DNA of 51,397 nt, taken from positions 1 to 51,397 of the forward strand of contig NZ_LZIJ01000166.1 in assembly GCF_001667115.1 (NCBI RefSeq), read 5' to 3'. The notes under the pieces were generated by a model, which searched no databases, was not told where the DNA came from, and worked only from the letters and a program-made list of their open reading frames with translations. A program made the position numbers and the translations under genes. Each line of letters begins with the position of its first letter. The first letter of the stretch is position 1. This DNA is from Mycobacterium sp. 852002-51163_SCH5372311 (GTDB taxonomy: Bacteria; Actinomycetota; Actinomycetes; Mycobacteriales; Mycobacteriaceae). Shown in pieces: positions 1 to 7,838 of this stretch.

Positions 1-131
1 ACCGCCGCCCCCACCCGATCCAGCCACGCCCGCGACTCCGGGGTCGGCGTGCGCACCACAGCCCCGGCAAACATCTCATCGAAGCCGGCGATGATCTCCG
101 CCTGCGACCGACCACCCGCTCCTTCGAACAT
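1..131 (-). CDS. 13E12/DUF222 HNH endonuclease family protein, 5' end only
   Basis: The minus strand is open from an ATG at 131 to the window edge, giving 43 residues and no stop. The peptide starts MFEGAGGRSQAEII and contains TPESRAWLDRVGAA, which resembles the N-terminus of the mycobacterial 13E12 repeat proteins (DUF222, normally followed by a C-terminal HNH nuclease domain). The HNH part lies outside the window, so nuclease function is inferred from family resemblance. A second in-frame ATG at 161 would add ten residues. The start at 131 sits inside a perfect SOS box, which matches the known DNA-damage control of several 13E12 genes in M. tuberculosis. Family recognised from memory. Confidence 0.6.
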   Translation of the reverse strand, partial: MFEGAGGRSQAEIIAGFDEMFAGAVVRTPTPESRAWLDRVGAA

Positions 132-139
132 GTGTTCGA
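124..139. promoter_or_regulatory. LexA (SOS) box
   Basis: TCGAACATGTGTTCGA is a perfect palindrome of the mycobacterial/Gram-positive SOS form TCGAAC-N4-GTTCGA. It overlaps the likely start codon of the 13E12-type gene (131, minus strand) and lies 72 bases before the DUF732 gene on the other strand. LexA bound here would block the minus-strand gene until DNA damage; an effect on the plus-strand gene is possible but not shown. Confidence 0.85.
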
Positions 140-210
140 GTCTACACGAGTCCAACGACATTGCTGCACGAGATGCGGCGTGGTAGTCACTCTGGGACAA
201 TCTGTGAGCC

Positions 211-540
211 ATGAGGCCACTATTCCTAACCCTGGCAAGCTTTGGTGTCGTCATCGGCATGGCCGCGCCCGCTCACGCCGATGGCGCCGACGACGCATTC
301 ATCGCGTCACTGAACGCCGCCGGCATCTCCTATTCCGATCCGGATGCAGCCGTGGGGGCAGGCAAATGGGTCTGCGACAAGCTCGGCGGGGGCACGGAGA
401 TGTCGGATGTCGTCAAGACGCTCACATCCAAGAACTCGTCACTGAACCCGGACAAAGCCAGTAAGTTCGCGGCGATCGCTGCCAAGACTTACTGCCCGGA
501 TGCGCTCTCGCCCCCAAGCGAAACCCCGAGCGACACCTGA
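211..540 (+). CDS. Secreted DUF732-family protein
   Basis: 109 residues. A Sec signal peptide is clear: a short basic start (MRP), a hydrophobic stretch and a cleavage site after AAPAHA near residue 23. The mature part is about 85 residues with two cysteines (WVCDKL and TYCPD) that probably form a disulfide, and the pattern of a small helical DUF732 domain, a family common among mycobacterial exported proteins. Role unknown. It stands alone, with the SOS box and 13E12 gene diverging upstream and a degraded gene downstream. The overlapping frame starting at 132 looks like a shadow because it lacks the signal peptide. Confidence 0.8.
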   Translation: MRPLFLTLASFGVVIGMAAPAHADGADDAFIASLNAAGISYSDPDAAVGAGKWVCDKLGGGTEMSDVVKTLTSKNSSLNPDKASKFAAIAAKTYCPDALSPPSETPSDT

Positions 541-676
541 CGGTGCCCCGCCGGATGTGATCCCGAGCGGGTTTCGTCCCGCCCGGAAAGAGTCCGTCTT
601 GATGCAGAGCCTCGCTAGGGTCGGAGCCGCGGGCACCGGGCGCGGAGTCAAGGACCGTTTTGTCCGGTGGTTGACG

Positions 677-878
677 ATGAGTCCGCTACAGCCAGTCGCT
701 CACGACGTTTGGCTGGTGCGCGGAGGCCCGCCCGACAAGATCATGATCGTCTACTTCATCCGCGATGGCAGTGGCGTGCTGGCGTTCGACGCCGGCATCC
801 GGGCAATGACCACCTGGCCATGCTGAGCCGGTGACCGGCGATGTCCGCGCTCAGCTCGAACAAGCTGCCAAAGCCTAA
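677..878 (+). pseudogene. Metallo-beta-lactamase-fold hydrolase remnant
   Basis: An ATG at 677 opens a reading frame whose peptide (SPLQPVAHDVWLVRG, then VLAFDAGI) looks like the first two beta-strands of an MBL-fold hydrolase. After about 45 residues the frame runs out, and what follows in other frames reads GNDHLAMLSR and then GDVRAQLEQAAKA ending at TAA 876-878, like the C-terminus of the same sort of protein. The HxHxDH metal site and the whole middle are absent, so this is an internally deleted, frameshifted relic. The same frame extends upstream to 500 but that part does not look coding. It overlaps the 3' end of the convergent GMC gene by four bases. Confidence 0.5.
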
Positions 879-2740
879 CCACCGCAGACGATCTCATCGG
901 CCACGCCGAGTGCCAGCGCCATGATCGACACCTGCGGATTCACCGTCGGGCTGCTGGGCACAATCGACGCGTCGGCCACCCATACCCCGTTGACACCGCG
1001 CAGCCGGCCGCTTCCGTCTACCGGACAGACTTGTGCATCGGCACCGGCGGCGGCGGTGCCAGTCGGATGGAAGGCGGCCAGGTGCAGGCTCCGCGGGTCG
1101 CTGCGGTCCAGCACATCCTGCAGCTCGGGCAGCGACGCCACCGTCTTGGCGCCCGGTAGCCCGGTGAGCACCTCCACCGCCCCGGCGGCGAAGAGCAAAC
1201 GGCCCATGGCCCGTAGCGCCACCATCAGCTTTGCGATGTCGGCGCGGGCGATGTTGTAGCGCATCAGCGTCTCGCCGCGCACCGACAGCACCGAGCCGAC
1301 GCCCTGGTCGGCCACCATCGCGCCGAACGTCGCGACATGATGGGCCCGGTCCAGCCAGCCGAGCAACTCGGCCCCGTAGCCAGGAAACACCATTGATCCC
1401 ATGCCCGGCGGCGTGGACGTGGCCTCGATCAGCACGCCGTCCGACTCGTGAAACTCGTGCACCGCCGCGCTTTGCAGCACGCCACGCCATGCGTACACGT
1501 CGTCGTCGAAGCGTCCCGCGAGCATCGTCGCGGGATGCAGCGCCAGGTTGCGGCCGAGCCGCGGATGCCCGCCAAGACCGCTGCGCCGCAACAGCCCCGG
1601 GGTCTCGGTGGCGCCCGAGGCGATGACGACCGTGTCCGCGAGTACATCGAGAGCGGTGCCGTCGGGCCGGCGGGCACGCACGCCGCGGGCCCGTCCGCGC
1701 TGATGAAGCACCCGCTCGGCGCGCGCCTCGGACACAATTCGGGCGCCGGCGGCGCAGGCCTGCGGCAGTGCGTTCAGGTGCACGCCGAACTTGGCGTTAT
1801 TGGGGCAGCCGATCGCGCACTGGCAGCAGCCGTCGCAGCCCGGTGCGTTGCGCGGGATGGGCGCGGCCTGCCACCCCAACGAATCGGCGGCGTCGAGCAG
1901 CAGGCGGCCGTTGCGCCCCATGATCTGCAGCGGTACTGGCGCAACCTGCAGGGTGCGCTCGACCTCATCCAGCCGGCCGCCCAGCAGGTCCGGGTCCGCG
2001 ATGCCGAGGCCGAATTCGTCGTGCCAGCGCCGCTGCACGGCGAGCGGCGGCCGGAAACACGTGCCGGAGTTGACGACGGTCGTGCCACCGACGGCCCGGC
2101 CGATCGGCAACACGACCGACGGGCGGCCCAGCGCGACGGTTGCGCCGGCGCCCCGGTAGAGCCCGGCGTAGCGCTCGATCGGGTGGGCGGTACGAAACTC
2201 CTCCACCGTCCAGCGTCGTCCCTCCTCCAGCACCACCACGGCCAAGCCGGCCCGGGCCAGGGTGCGGGCCGCCATCGCACCGCCCGCGCCAGACCCGACG
2301 ACGACCACGTCGGCGGTGACGACCGAGCCACTGTCGGCGGATCTGGTGACGTTCAATAACGCGTCGGGCCGCGCGGCGTCATGCTGGGCGGCACGGGAAA
2401 GCAGTTCCGGCGCATAGGTATCCGCGCCGTTGGCCAGCAACACGATCACCTTCATGGCCTCGAGCGCGGCGCCGGCATCCGGGTTGAGCGCGGCGAGACG
2501 ATGTAGCACTCGTTCGCGTTCGGCGGGGCCAAGCCGCGATAGCGACCGCCCGGTGGTCAGATAGCTTGCCGTCTCCAGCGACAGCAGGCCGGCGTGCACT
2601 GCCCGTCGCGAGATCGCGGGCATGCGTGTCAGGTACCGGTCGAGACGCTGCACAAGTTCGGTGGACGACGGACCGCCGAGCTCCTGCGGTAGCAGAGCCG
2701 AGCCGAACGACGCTGCGGCCCGAGCGGCCAGCCGGCTCAA
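875..2740 (-). CDS. GMC-family FAD-dependent oxidoreductase (Rv0492c-like)
   Basis: About 621 residues from a TTG start. A dinucleotide-binding motif VVVVGSGAGG followed by an acidic strand end (VVLEEG) marks the FAD domain near residue 145; GGTTVVNSGTCF and ASGATETPGLL are further GMC signatures, and the C-terminus has HPTGTA and the typical NPQVSIMALALG ending. A cysteine cluster CDGCCQCAIGC precedes the substrate domain, as in a subset of cholesterol-oxidase-like GMC proteins. Substrate unknown; an alcohol or sterol-like compound is a guess. The start is uncertain: TTG at 2740 overlaps the TGA of the upstream gene (TTGA), implying coupled translation; the frame stays open upstream to 2917. 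Last gene of a three-gene minus-strand operon. Confidence 0.8.
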   Translation of the reverse strand: MSRLAARAAASFGSALLPQELGGPSSTELVQRLDRYLTRMPAISRRAVHAGLLSLETASYLTTGRSLSRLGPAERERVLHRLAALNPDAGAALEAMKVIVLLANGADTYAPELLSRAAQHDAARPDALLNVTRSADSGSVVTADVVVVGSGAGGAMAARTLARAGLAVVVLEEGRRWTVEEFRTAHPIERYAGLYRGAGATVALGRPSVVLPIGRAVGGTTVVNSGTCFRPPLAVQRRWHDEFGLGIADPDLLGGRLDEVERTLQVAPVPLQIMGRNGRLLLDAADSLGWQAAPIPRNAPGCDGCCQCAIGCPNNAKFGVHLNALPQACAAGARIVSEARAERVLHQRGRARGVRARRPDGTALDVLADTVVIASGATETPGLLRRSGLGGHPRLGRNLALHPATMLAGRFDDDVYAWRGVLQSAAVHEFHESDGVLIEATSTPPGMGSMVFPGYGAELLGWLDRAHHVATFGAMVADQGVGSVLSVRGETLMRYNIARADIAKLMVALRAMGRLLFAAGAVEVLTGLPGAKTVASLPELQDVLDRSDPRSLHLAAFHPTGTAAAGADAQVCPVDGSGRLRGVNGVWVADASIVPSSPTVNPQVSIMALALGVADEIVCGG

Positions 2741-3078
2741 ATCCGTTGTCCCAGTTTGCGTCCGAGCCCCCGGCCCAGCTTGATGAAGAAGGGATACGTC
2801 GCGAAGATTCCTCCGGCCGCCGCGTGCAGCGGCCACTCGGCCTTCTCGGTGCTGACATTGAAAACGCCGCTGTTCCACATGAAGTCGCGGCCGTTGCGCG
2901 CGCGGAACGGGCGCCACAGCAGCCCGAGCCCGGGCACGTTGTTGTACAGCCCGAACGATCCGGCGAAGAAGATGCCTAGGGTGGCGGCTTCGGCCACGTC
3001 ACGACGGTCCTCGGGCAGCCCGCGCTCGATGAGCACTCCGGAGGCGAACAGCAGCGGCGGATCGAGCAGAAAACTCAC
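2737..3078 (-). CDS. Small membrane-associated protein (Rv0492A-like)
   Basis: 113 residues from a GTG that overlaps the TGA of the preceding gene (GTGA), and its own TGA overlaps the likely TTG start of the GMC gene. It has hydrophobic stretches (LLDPPLLFASGVLI and TLGIFFAGSFGLYNNV) and a basic C-terminus (KLGRGLGRKLGQR). The position matches Rv0492A, which also lies between Rv0493c and Rv0492c. Such small genes beside GMC dehydrogenases can be partner subunits, so a role in anchoring or assisting the oxidoreductase is possible; the sequence itself does not show it. Confidence 0.65.
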   Translation of the reverse strand: MSFLLDPPLLFASGVLIERGLPEDRRDVAEAATLGIFFAGSFGLYNNVPGLGLLWRPFRARNGRDFMWNSGVFNVSTEKAEWPLHAAAGGIFATYPFFIKLGRGLGRKLGQRI

Positions 3079-4025
3079 GAAGGTGTCCTTTCGTTGACGG
3101 CGGGTGCTTGAGCACCACGAAGGCCGATTTCGGCGTGCCCGGTGCCCAGCACCGACCAATGCCGGTCGTCGATTTCGATATGGATGTCGGCCTGTTCGGT
3201 GTTGGTGCACACCGCGGCGCCCCCGTCGGGATCGGTGTATCCGAGGCTGACGCAGCGGTCGGGGGGCTGGTCGACGCGGATGAGTATCTTCCGGCCGCCG
3301 ATGCGCCCTTCTATCTGCCAGTGCTGCAAGCCGAGTGTCGTGCGCATCCGCAGCGACGGCAAAGTGCTTGCGGGCCAGTCTTTTCCGTCGATCCGGAAGC
3401 GGATGAAGGCCAGCGGTGCGAGCCGGCGCAGACCCGGCTTGTGGGAAACCGCGGTGACCGCTTCCAGCACGTCGCCGTCGCCGAGGTCGGCATGGATCCA
3501 GCCCCAGCGCCTCGCGTTGCCGTGTCCGTAGATGTGGGCCACATTGCCGCGCCAGCCGTCGACGCGGTAGGTGGTCTCGCCGACAATCAGCGATCCGGTG
3601 AAGTCGGCCGTGGGCGCGAGGACGACTTGGGCGCCGGGCAGCAGCTCGCGCTCCCACGCCAGCCGGGGAAACGTCCACAACGGCGCGCCGGTGTCCTTCC
3701 AGGACAGGTCCCAGCTGACTGATCCAGCGCGTCCGTCGAGCTTCTCCGCCGCGACCCGGGCTCCGGCAGCGTCGAACCATGCGGCGCCGGCGGCCGGCTG
3801 GACGGGCTCGGGGCCGAATCGCTCGGTACACGGTGGCCCGTCGGCGGGAAACAAGGTCACCCAGCCATGCGCATAGGCCGCGCCGGACAGGGGAGCGACC
3901 GTCTCGCAGTGCACCCACAGGCCTGCGCGGGTCAGCGGATCCGACAGGGTGGCGTACCAGACCTCCAGACGGCCAGGCCGGCCTCGCCAGCGCGGCTCGG
4001 CCGCCGATCGCAGTTCATTGTCCAC
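3075..4025 (-). CDS. Conserved hypothetical protein (Rv0493c-like), possible AttH/calycin-type beta barrel
   Basis: 316 residues from ATG 4025. No signal peptide or membrane segment. The sequence is rich in beta-strand patterns with many Trp and Gly, including WGWIHADLGDGD and GHGNARRWGW, which recalls the AttH/tocopherol-cyclase-like calycin fold; this is a weak, by-eye impression. First gene of the operon with the small membrane protein and the GMC oxidoreductase, each overlapping the next, so the three are probably made in fixed ratio and act on one lipid-like substrate (inference). It diverges from the FadR-type regulator gene, whose operator may also affect this promoter. Confidence 0.7.
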   Translation of the reverse strand: MDNELRSAAEPRWRGRPGRLEVWYATLSDPLTRAGLWVHCETVAPLSGAAYAHGWVTLFPADGPPCTERFGPEPVQPAAGAAWFDAAGARVAAEKLDGRAGSVSWDLSWKDTGAPLWTFPRLAWERELLPGAQVVLAPTADFTGSLIVGETTYRVDGWRGNVAHIYGHGNARRWGWIHADLGDGDVLEAVTAVSHKPGLRRLAPLAFIRFRIDGKDWPASTLPSLRMRTTLGLQHWQIEGRIGGRKILIRVDQPPDRCVSLGYTDPDGGAAVCTNTEQADIHIEIDDRHWSVLGTGHAEIGLRGAQAPAVNERTPS

Positions 4026-4040
4026 TTGCTACCTCCGGAG

Positions 4041-4118
4041 TCGACTCTGCGTTCAGGGCGCCGAGCCTGCGCTCAGGGCGCGAAAATGGCCGATTCTTCG
4101 CCCTGGTTGCAGAGTCGA
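4041..4118. repeat. Imperfect inverted repeat with internal 20-bp direct repeat
   Basis: The arms 4041-4060 and 4099-4118 pair at 17 of 20 positions (outer TCGACTCTGC with GCAGAGTCGA). Inside, CTGCGTTCAGGGCG and CTGCGCTCAGGGCG repeat with a 20-base step. It fills the divergent gap between the Rv0493c-like gene and the regulator. It may be a transcript hairpin or a dispersed intergenic element; similar TCAGGGCG cores occur near 30475. Confidence 0.45.
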
Positions 4119-4160
4119 AAGCGGTAAAGGCCCGACGCGCGTTGTTGGTTCCCATACTAT

Positions 4161-4175
4161 ATTGGTTGAGCCAAT
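4161..4175. promoter_or_regulatory. Palindromic operator at the start of the FadR-type regulator gene
   Basis: ATTGGTTGAGCCAAT has perfect 5-base arms (ATTGG/CCAAT) around TTGAG and overlaps the ATG at 4174. Short palindromes of this size are usual for FadR-subfamily GntR dimers, so autoregulation is likely. A -10-like TACTAT lies at 4155-4160, which would put transcription start within or just before the ATG, giving a leaderless or nearly leaderless mRNA. Confidence 0.6.
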
Positions 4176-4899
4176 GAACCAGTCAAGTTTTCTGCAGCCA
4201 CCGGATCGCCAACGCGTCGACGAGCAGATCGCGGCGTCGATTGCGGACGCCATCCTGGACGGCGCATTTCCGCCGGGCTCGACGCTGCCGCCCGAGCGTG
4301 ACCTGGCCGAACAGCTGAACGTCAACCGCACCTCGTTGCGGCAGGGGTTGGCCCGTCTGCAGCAGATGGGGCTGATCGAGGCCAAGCACGGCAGCGGAAA
4401 CGTGGTACGCAATCCCGAGGGCCTCACCCATCCGGCAGTGGTCGAGGCGCTGGTACGCAAACTGGGTCCGGAGTTCCTTGTCGAGCTGCTCGAGATCCGC
4501 GCGGCGCTGGGCCCGTTGATCGGCCGCTTGGCGGCCGAACGCAGCGTGCCGGAGGATGCCGAGGCATTGCGCGCGGCGCTGGCCTCGGCGCGCGACGCTG
4601 ACACTCCCGTAGCGCGGCAGGCCGCCGACCTGGCTTACTTCCGGGTGCTGATCCACAGCACCCGGAACCGCGCCCTGGGATTGCTGTACCGCTGGGTCGA
4701 GCACGCCTTCGGCGGCCGCGAGCACGAGCTCACCGGGGCCTACCGCGACCCGGAGCCGCTGCTCGCGGATCTGCGAGCGATCACCGACGCGGTGTTGGGG
4801 CGCGACGCCGCAGGGGCCGCGGCCAAGGTCGAGGCGTACCTGAACGCCAGTGCGCTGCGAATGGTCAGGTGCTACACCGGCGCCGACGACCGCGACTAG
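4174..4899 (+). CDS. GntR-family (FadR subfamily) transcriptional regulator, Rv0494-like
   Basis: 241 residues. The first 75 form a winged helix: SIADAILDGAFPPGSTLPPE and RDLAEQLNVNRTSLRQGLARL contain the GntR recognition helix and the wing ends in KHGSGNVV. The rest is an all-helical effector domain of the FadR/FCD type. Rv0494 in M. tuberculosis is reported as an autoregulated, starvation-induced FadR-like repressor that responds to long-chain acyl-CoA. The ATG at 4174 is chosen because it gives the usual family length and coincides with the palindrome. No Shine-Dalgarno is visible, in keeping with a leaderless message. Likely targets include itself and perhaps the divergent Rv0493c-GMC operon (inference). 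Confidence 0.88.
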   Translation: MNQSSFLQPPDRQRVDEQIAASIADAILDGAFPPGSTLPPERDLAEQLNVNRTSLRQGLARLQQMGLIEAKHGSGNVVRNPEGLTHPAVVEALVRKLGPEFLVELLEIRAALGPLIGRLAAERSVPEDAEALRAALASARDADTPVARQAADLAYFRVLIHSTRNRALGLLYRWVEHAFGGREHELTGAYRDPEPLLADLRAITDAVLGRDAAGAAAKVEAYLNASALRMVRCYTGADDRD

Positions 4900-4950
4900 C
4901 TGCCGGGCCGAAACTGCCGCGAAGGCAATATTTCTGGTTGGATTTCCGCC

Positions 4951-5877
4951 ATGTCGCGGTCAACCGGTACAGGTTTCGGCCCAGTCAGCATCGGCGTCGT
5001 GGTGTTGCTGGTACTGCTGGTGGCCGCAGCCGTTTGGGTCGCTCGGCATCCACACCTGGGGGAAACTCTTTGGAACCGCGTGCGCGATAACCCCTGGGTC
5101 CGTCGCGCATGGGATGCGCCGGTTGTCCGCCGGGTGCGGGCCTGGGCAACCGAACAGGCCGAAGCCAGGCAATGGTCGCGGGGGTATCGGGGCGCAGTCG
5201 TCTTGCTGCTGGTGGAGCTGGCCGTGGTGGTGGCATTGGCCGACGGCTTCACCGAAGTTCTGGACGACGTGCTGGAGGGCGACGGCATCGCCGGGATCGA
5301 CCGACCGGCCGCCGAGTGGTTGGGAACCCACCGGGACCCGTGGTTGACGACCGCATTGCTGATCGTCACGGCGGCAGGTAGTCCCCTCGGGCTGGGACTG
5401 CTTACCGTACTGATCAGCTCCGTGGTCGCGGCGTGGCGCAGATCGTGGTTGCCGGTAATCCTGGCTCTGGCCGGTGCCATCGGGATCTTGATCGTGGTCC
5501 TCACGGCCAAAGCTCTGGTGGTCCGCGAACGCCCACCCATACCGTTCGCCCTGGTCACCGAAAAGGGATTTTCCTTTCCCTCGGGCCACGCCGCCGGCAT
5601 TGCCGTAGTCGCGCTGCTGTCGGCCTGGATGCTGACCCGCTATCTCATTACCCGGTGGACCCCGCAGGTGGCGGTGTGGGCCGTCGCGATCGGCCTGACT
5701 GGCGCGGTCGGGCTGTCGCGCATCTATCTCGGGGTTCACTACGTGAGCGATGTGGTGGGCGGCTGGTTCCTGGGAACCGCATGGGCAGCCGGCGTGATAT
5801 TGGTCGGACACTGGTGGGAACGTTCGCGCCGAACCCGCACGAGCCAGACCGAATCAGGTAACGAACGGGGCGCCTGA
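4951..5877 (+). CDS. PAP2-superfamily membrane phosphatase
   Basis: 308 residues. An N-terminal membrane segment (about 11-30) is followed by a charged cytosolic or external stretch and then five further hydrophobic helices. The three PAP2 motifs are all present in order: KALVVRERP (KX6RP), FPSGHAAG (PSGH) and SRIYLGVHYVSD (SRX5HX3D), so the enzyme should be active on a lipid phosphate or prenyl pyrophosphate at the outer face of the membrane. Substrate not evident. It lies 51 bases after the regulator gene and converges on the Rv0495c-like gene. Confidence 0.88.
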   Translation: MSRSTGTGFGPVSIGVVVLLVLLVAAAVWVARHPHLGETLWNRVRDNPWVRRAWDAPVVRRVRAWATEQAEARQWSRGYRGAVVLLLVELAVVVALADGFTEVLDDVLEGDGIAGIDRPAAEWLGTHRDPWLTTALLIVTAAGSPLGLGLLTVLISSVVAAWRRSWLPVILALAGAIGILIVVLTAKALVVRERPPIPFALVTEKGFSFPSGHAAGIAVVALLSAWMLTRYLITRWTPQVAVWAVAIGLTGAVGLSRIYLGVHYVSDVVGGWFLGTAWAAGVILVGHWWERSRRTRTSQTESGNERGA

Positions 5878-5892
5878 GTACGCCCGGAAGCG

Positions 5893-6678
5893 CTACTCGG
5901 CGATGCGGGTCGCGGGATGCACCGCGACAAGGCCTAACTTGCTGCGGCGCTTGCACATTGCGGCCAATTCTGCGTAGGCCTTCTCGCCGAGCAGTTCGGT
6001 CAGCTCGTCGGCGAGGCTCTCCCAGACCTGCTTCCTGCCGATGTGGGCGGCCGGGTCGCCGGTGCAATACCAGTGCAGGTCAGCGCCGCCCGAGCCCCAG
6101 CCCCGGCGGTCGTATTCGGTGACGGTGGTCTTGAGGATCTCGCTGCCGTCGGGCCGGGTCACCCACTCCTGGCTGCGCCGGATCGGCAACTGCCAGCAGA
6201 CGTCGGGCTTCATCGTCAGCGGCGCCACGCCCAGCTTGAGGGCTTTGCTGTGCAGCGCGCAGCCGGCGCCGCCGCGAAACCCGGGACGGTTCAGGAAGAT
6301 GCACGCGTCCTTGTGTTTGCGGGTGCGGTAACTGGGCTCGCCGTCGTGCTCGTCGAGTTCGAGGTATCCCTTGCGGCCCAAGCCCTTTTCGCGGTACTGC
6401 CAGTCGTCGTCGGTCAGCTTCTTCACCGCGTCGTCCAGCCGCGCGCGGTCGTCGTCGTCGGACAGGAATGCGCCGTGCGAGCAACATCCGTCGTCCGGGC
6501 GGCCCGCCACGGTGCCCTGGCAGGCTGGTGTGCCGAATACACACGTCCAGCGCGACAGCAACCAGGTCAGGTCGGCCGCGATCAGGTGCTCGGGGTTGTC
6601 CGGGTCGTAGAACTCCACCCACTCACGGGCGAAATCCAGTTCGACTTCGGTGCCGGGCGCCGGACGCGAATTAGCCAC
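5893..6678 (-). CDS. Conserved cysteine-rich protein (Rv0495c-like)
   Basis: About 261 residues from the GTG at 6678; a TTG at 6699 would add seven. No signal peptide or membrane helix. Cysteines cluster in ways that suggest metal or iron-sulfur binding: WTCVFGTPACQG, DGCCSHG, DACIFLNR, GAGCALHSK, DVCWQLP and a late WYCTGD. The family is conserved in mycobacteria as Rv0495c but I know of no assigned function; resemblance to Cys-rich YkgJ/DUF3109-type proteins is only a pattern impression. It is a single gene, divergent from ppx1 with a palindromic repeat between them. Confidence 0.75.
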   Translation of the reverse strand: MANSRPAPGTEVELDFAREWVEFYDPDNPEHLIAADLTWLLSRWTCVFGTPACQGTVAGRPDDGCCSHGAFLSDDDDRARLDDAVKKLTDDDWQYREKGLGRKGYLELDEHDGEPSYRTRKHKDACIFLNRPGFRGGAGCALHSKALKLGVAPLTMKPDVCWQLPIRRSQEWVTRPDGSEILKTTVTEYDRRGWGSGGADLHWYCTGDPAAHIGRKQVWESLADELTELLGEKAYAELAAMCKRRSKLGLVAVHPATRIAE

Positions 6679-6708
6679 GTAGTCAACGTTAAACCACAAT
6701 CCCCGCCC

Positions 6709-6769
6709 GCGAGGGTGCGTGTCTGCACGACGACACGCCGCAGTAGGCCGGCATTATGCGCACGCTCGC
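6709..6769. repeat. Dispersed imperfect palindrome, copy A
   Basis: A 61-base element opening with GCGAGGGTGCGTGTCTGCAC and closing with GCGCACGCTCGC. It aligns base for base over most of its length with 22223-22282 (copy B), including the inner ACACGCCG and GGCATT. Here it sits between the divergent Rv0495c-like and ppx1 genes. Confidence 0.7.
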
Positions 6770-6818
6770 GCAGGCAGGCCGCTCGGCGACCCCCTCAATC
6801 ACCGGCTAGGTTTATTTC

Positions 6819-7838
6819 GTGCGATTGGGCGTGCTCGACGTGGGTAGCAACACGGTGCATCTGCTGGTGGTAGACGCCCACCGCGGCGGCCATCCGACGC
6901 CGATGAGTTCGACGAAGGCCACCTTGCGGCTCTCCGAGGCGACCGACAGTTCGGGCAAGATCACCAAACGCGGCGCCGACAAGCTGGTTTCGACGATCGA
7001 CGAATTCGCCAAGATCGCGGTCAGCTCCGGATGCTCGGAGCTGATGGCCTTTGCCACCTCGGCCGTGCGCGACGCCGGGAACTCCGACGAGGTGCTGGCC
7101 CGGGTACGCAAGGAAGCCGGAGTCAAACTGCAGGTGCTCAGCGGCGTGGACGAATCCCGGCTGACCTTCCTTGCGGTGCGCAGATGGTACGGCTGGAGCG
7201 CGGGACGAATCATCAACCTCGACATCGGCGGCGGTTCGCTGGAACTGTCCAGCGGCGTCGACGAGGAGCCAGAGGTCGCGATGTCGCTGCCCCTTGGCGC
7301 CGGCCGGCTGACCCGCGATTGGCTGCCCGACGACCCCCCGGGCCGGCGTCGGGTGGCGATGCTGCGTGACTGGCTGGACGCCGAGCTGGCCGAAGCCAGC
7401 ACGAAGATGCTGGAAGCCGGCCCCCCCGACCTGGCGGTGGCGACGTCGAAGACTTTCCGCTCCCTGGCCCGGCTCACCGGCGCGGCGCCGTCGGCCGCGG
7501 GACCGCGGGTGAAGCGGACGCTGACCGCCAACGGCCTGCGGCAACTCATCGCGTTTATCTCTAGGATGGCGGCGGTTGACCGTGCCGAACTGGAAGGAGT
7601 GAGCGCCGAGCGGGCACCGCAGATCGTGGCGGGCGCGCTGGTGGCGGAGGCGAGCATGCGAGCGCTGTCGATTGAAACGGTGGATATCTGCCCGTGGGCG
7701 CTGCGGGAAGGTCTGATCCTGCGCAAACTCGACAGCGAAGCCGACGGAACCGGCCTCGTGGAGACGTGGGTGCGGGATGCTGGAGGTCAAGTAGGTGATC
7801 GGAACGCAACAAGCCGATCGAGAGGCGACAAACCATGA
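6819..7838 (+). CDS. ppx1: Exopolyphosphatase / Ppx-GppA family phosphatase
   Basis: 339 residues from GTG 6819. Motifs of the ASKHA-fold Ppx/GppA family are in place: DVGSNT at residues 7-12, SAVRDAGN near 81-88, and DIGGGSLEL at 135-143. The length matches the short single-module Rv0496 type (PPX1), which hydrolyses short-chain inorganic polyphosphate and affects stress tolerance in M. tuberculosis (family knowledge). The last four bases overlap the start of the next gene (ATGA), so the two are co-translated. About ten C-terminal residues after EADGTGLVE are Arg/Ser-rich and look unstructured. Confidence 0.92.
   Translation: MRLGVLDVGSNTVHLLVVDAHRGGHPTPMSSTKATLRLSEATDSSGKITKRGADKLVSTIDEFAKIAVSSGCSELMAFATSAVRDAGNSDEVLARVRKEAGVKLQVLSGVDESRLTFLAVRRWYGWSAGRIINLDIGGGSLELSSGVDEEPEVAMSLPLGAGRLTRDWLPDDPPGRRRVAMLRDWLDAELAEASTKMLEAGPPDLAVATSKTFRSLARLTGAAPSAAGPRVKRTLTANGLRQLIAFISRMAAVDRAELEGVSAERAPQIVAGALVAEASMRALSIETVDICPWALREGLILRKLDSEADGTGLVETWVRDAGGQVGDRNATSRSRGDKP

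Noticed and set aside
1448..2359. A 303-residue open frame on the plus strand opposite the GMC gene
   Set aside because: It mirrors the GMC gene, is rich in Arg, Gly and His without domain motifs, and is the expected antisense shadow in high-GC DNA.
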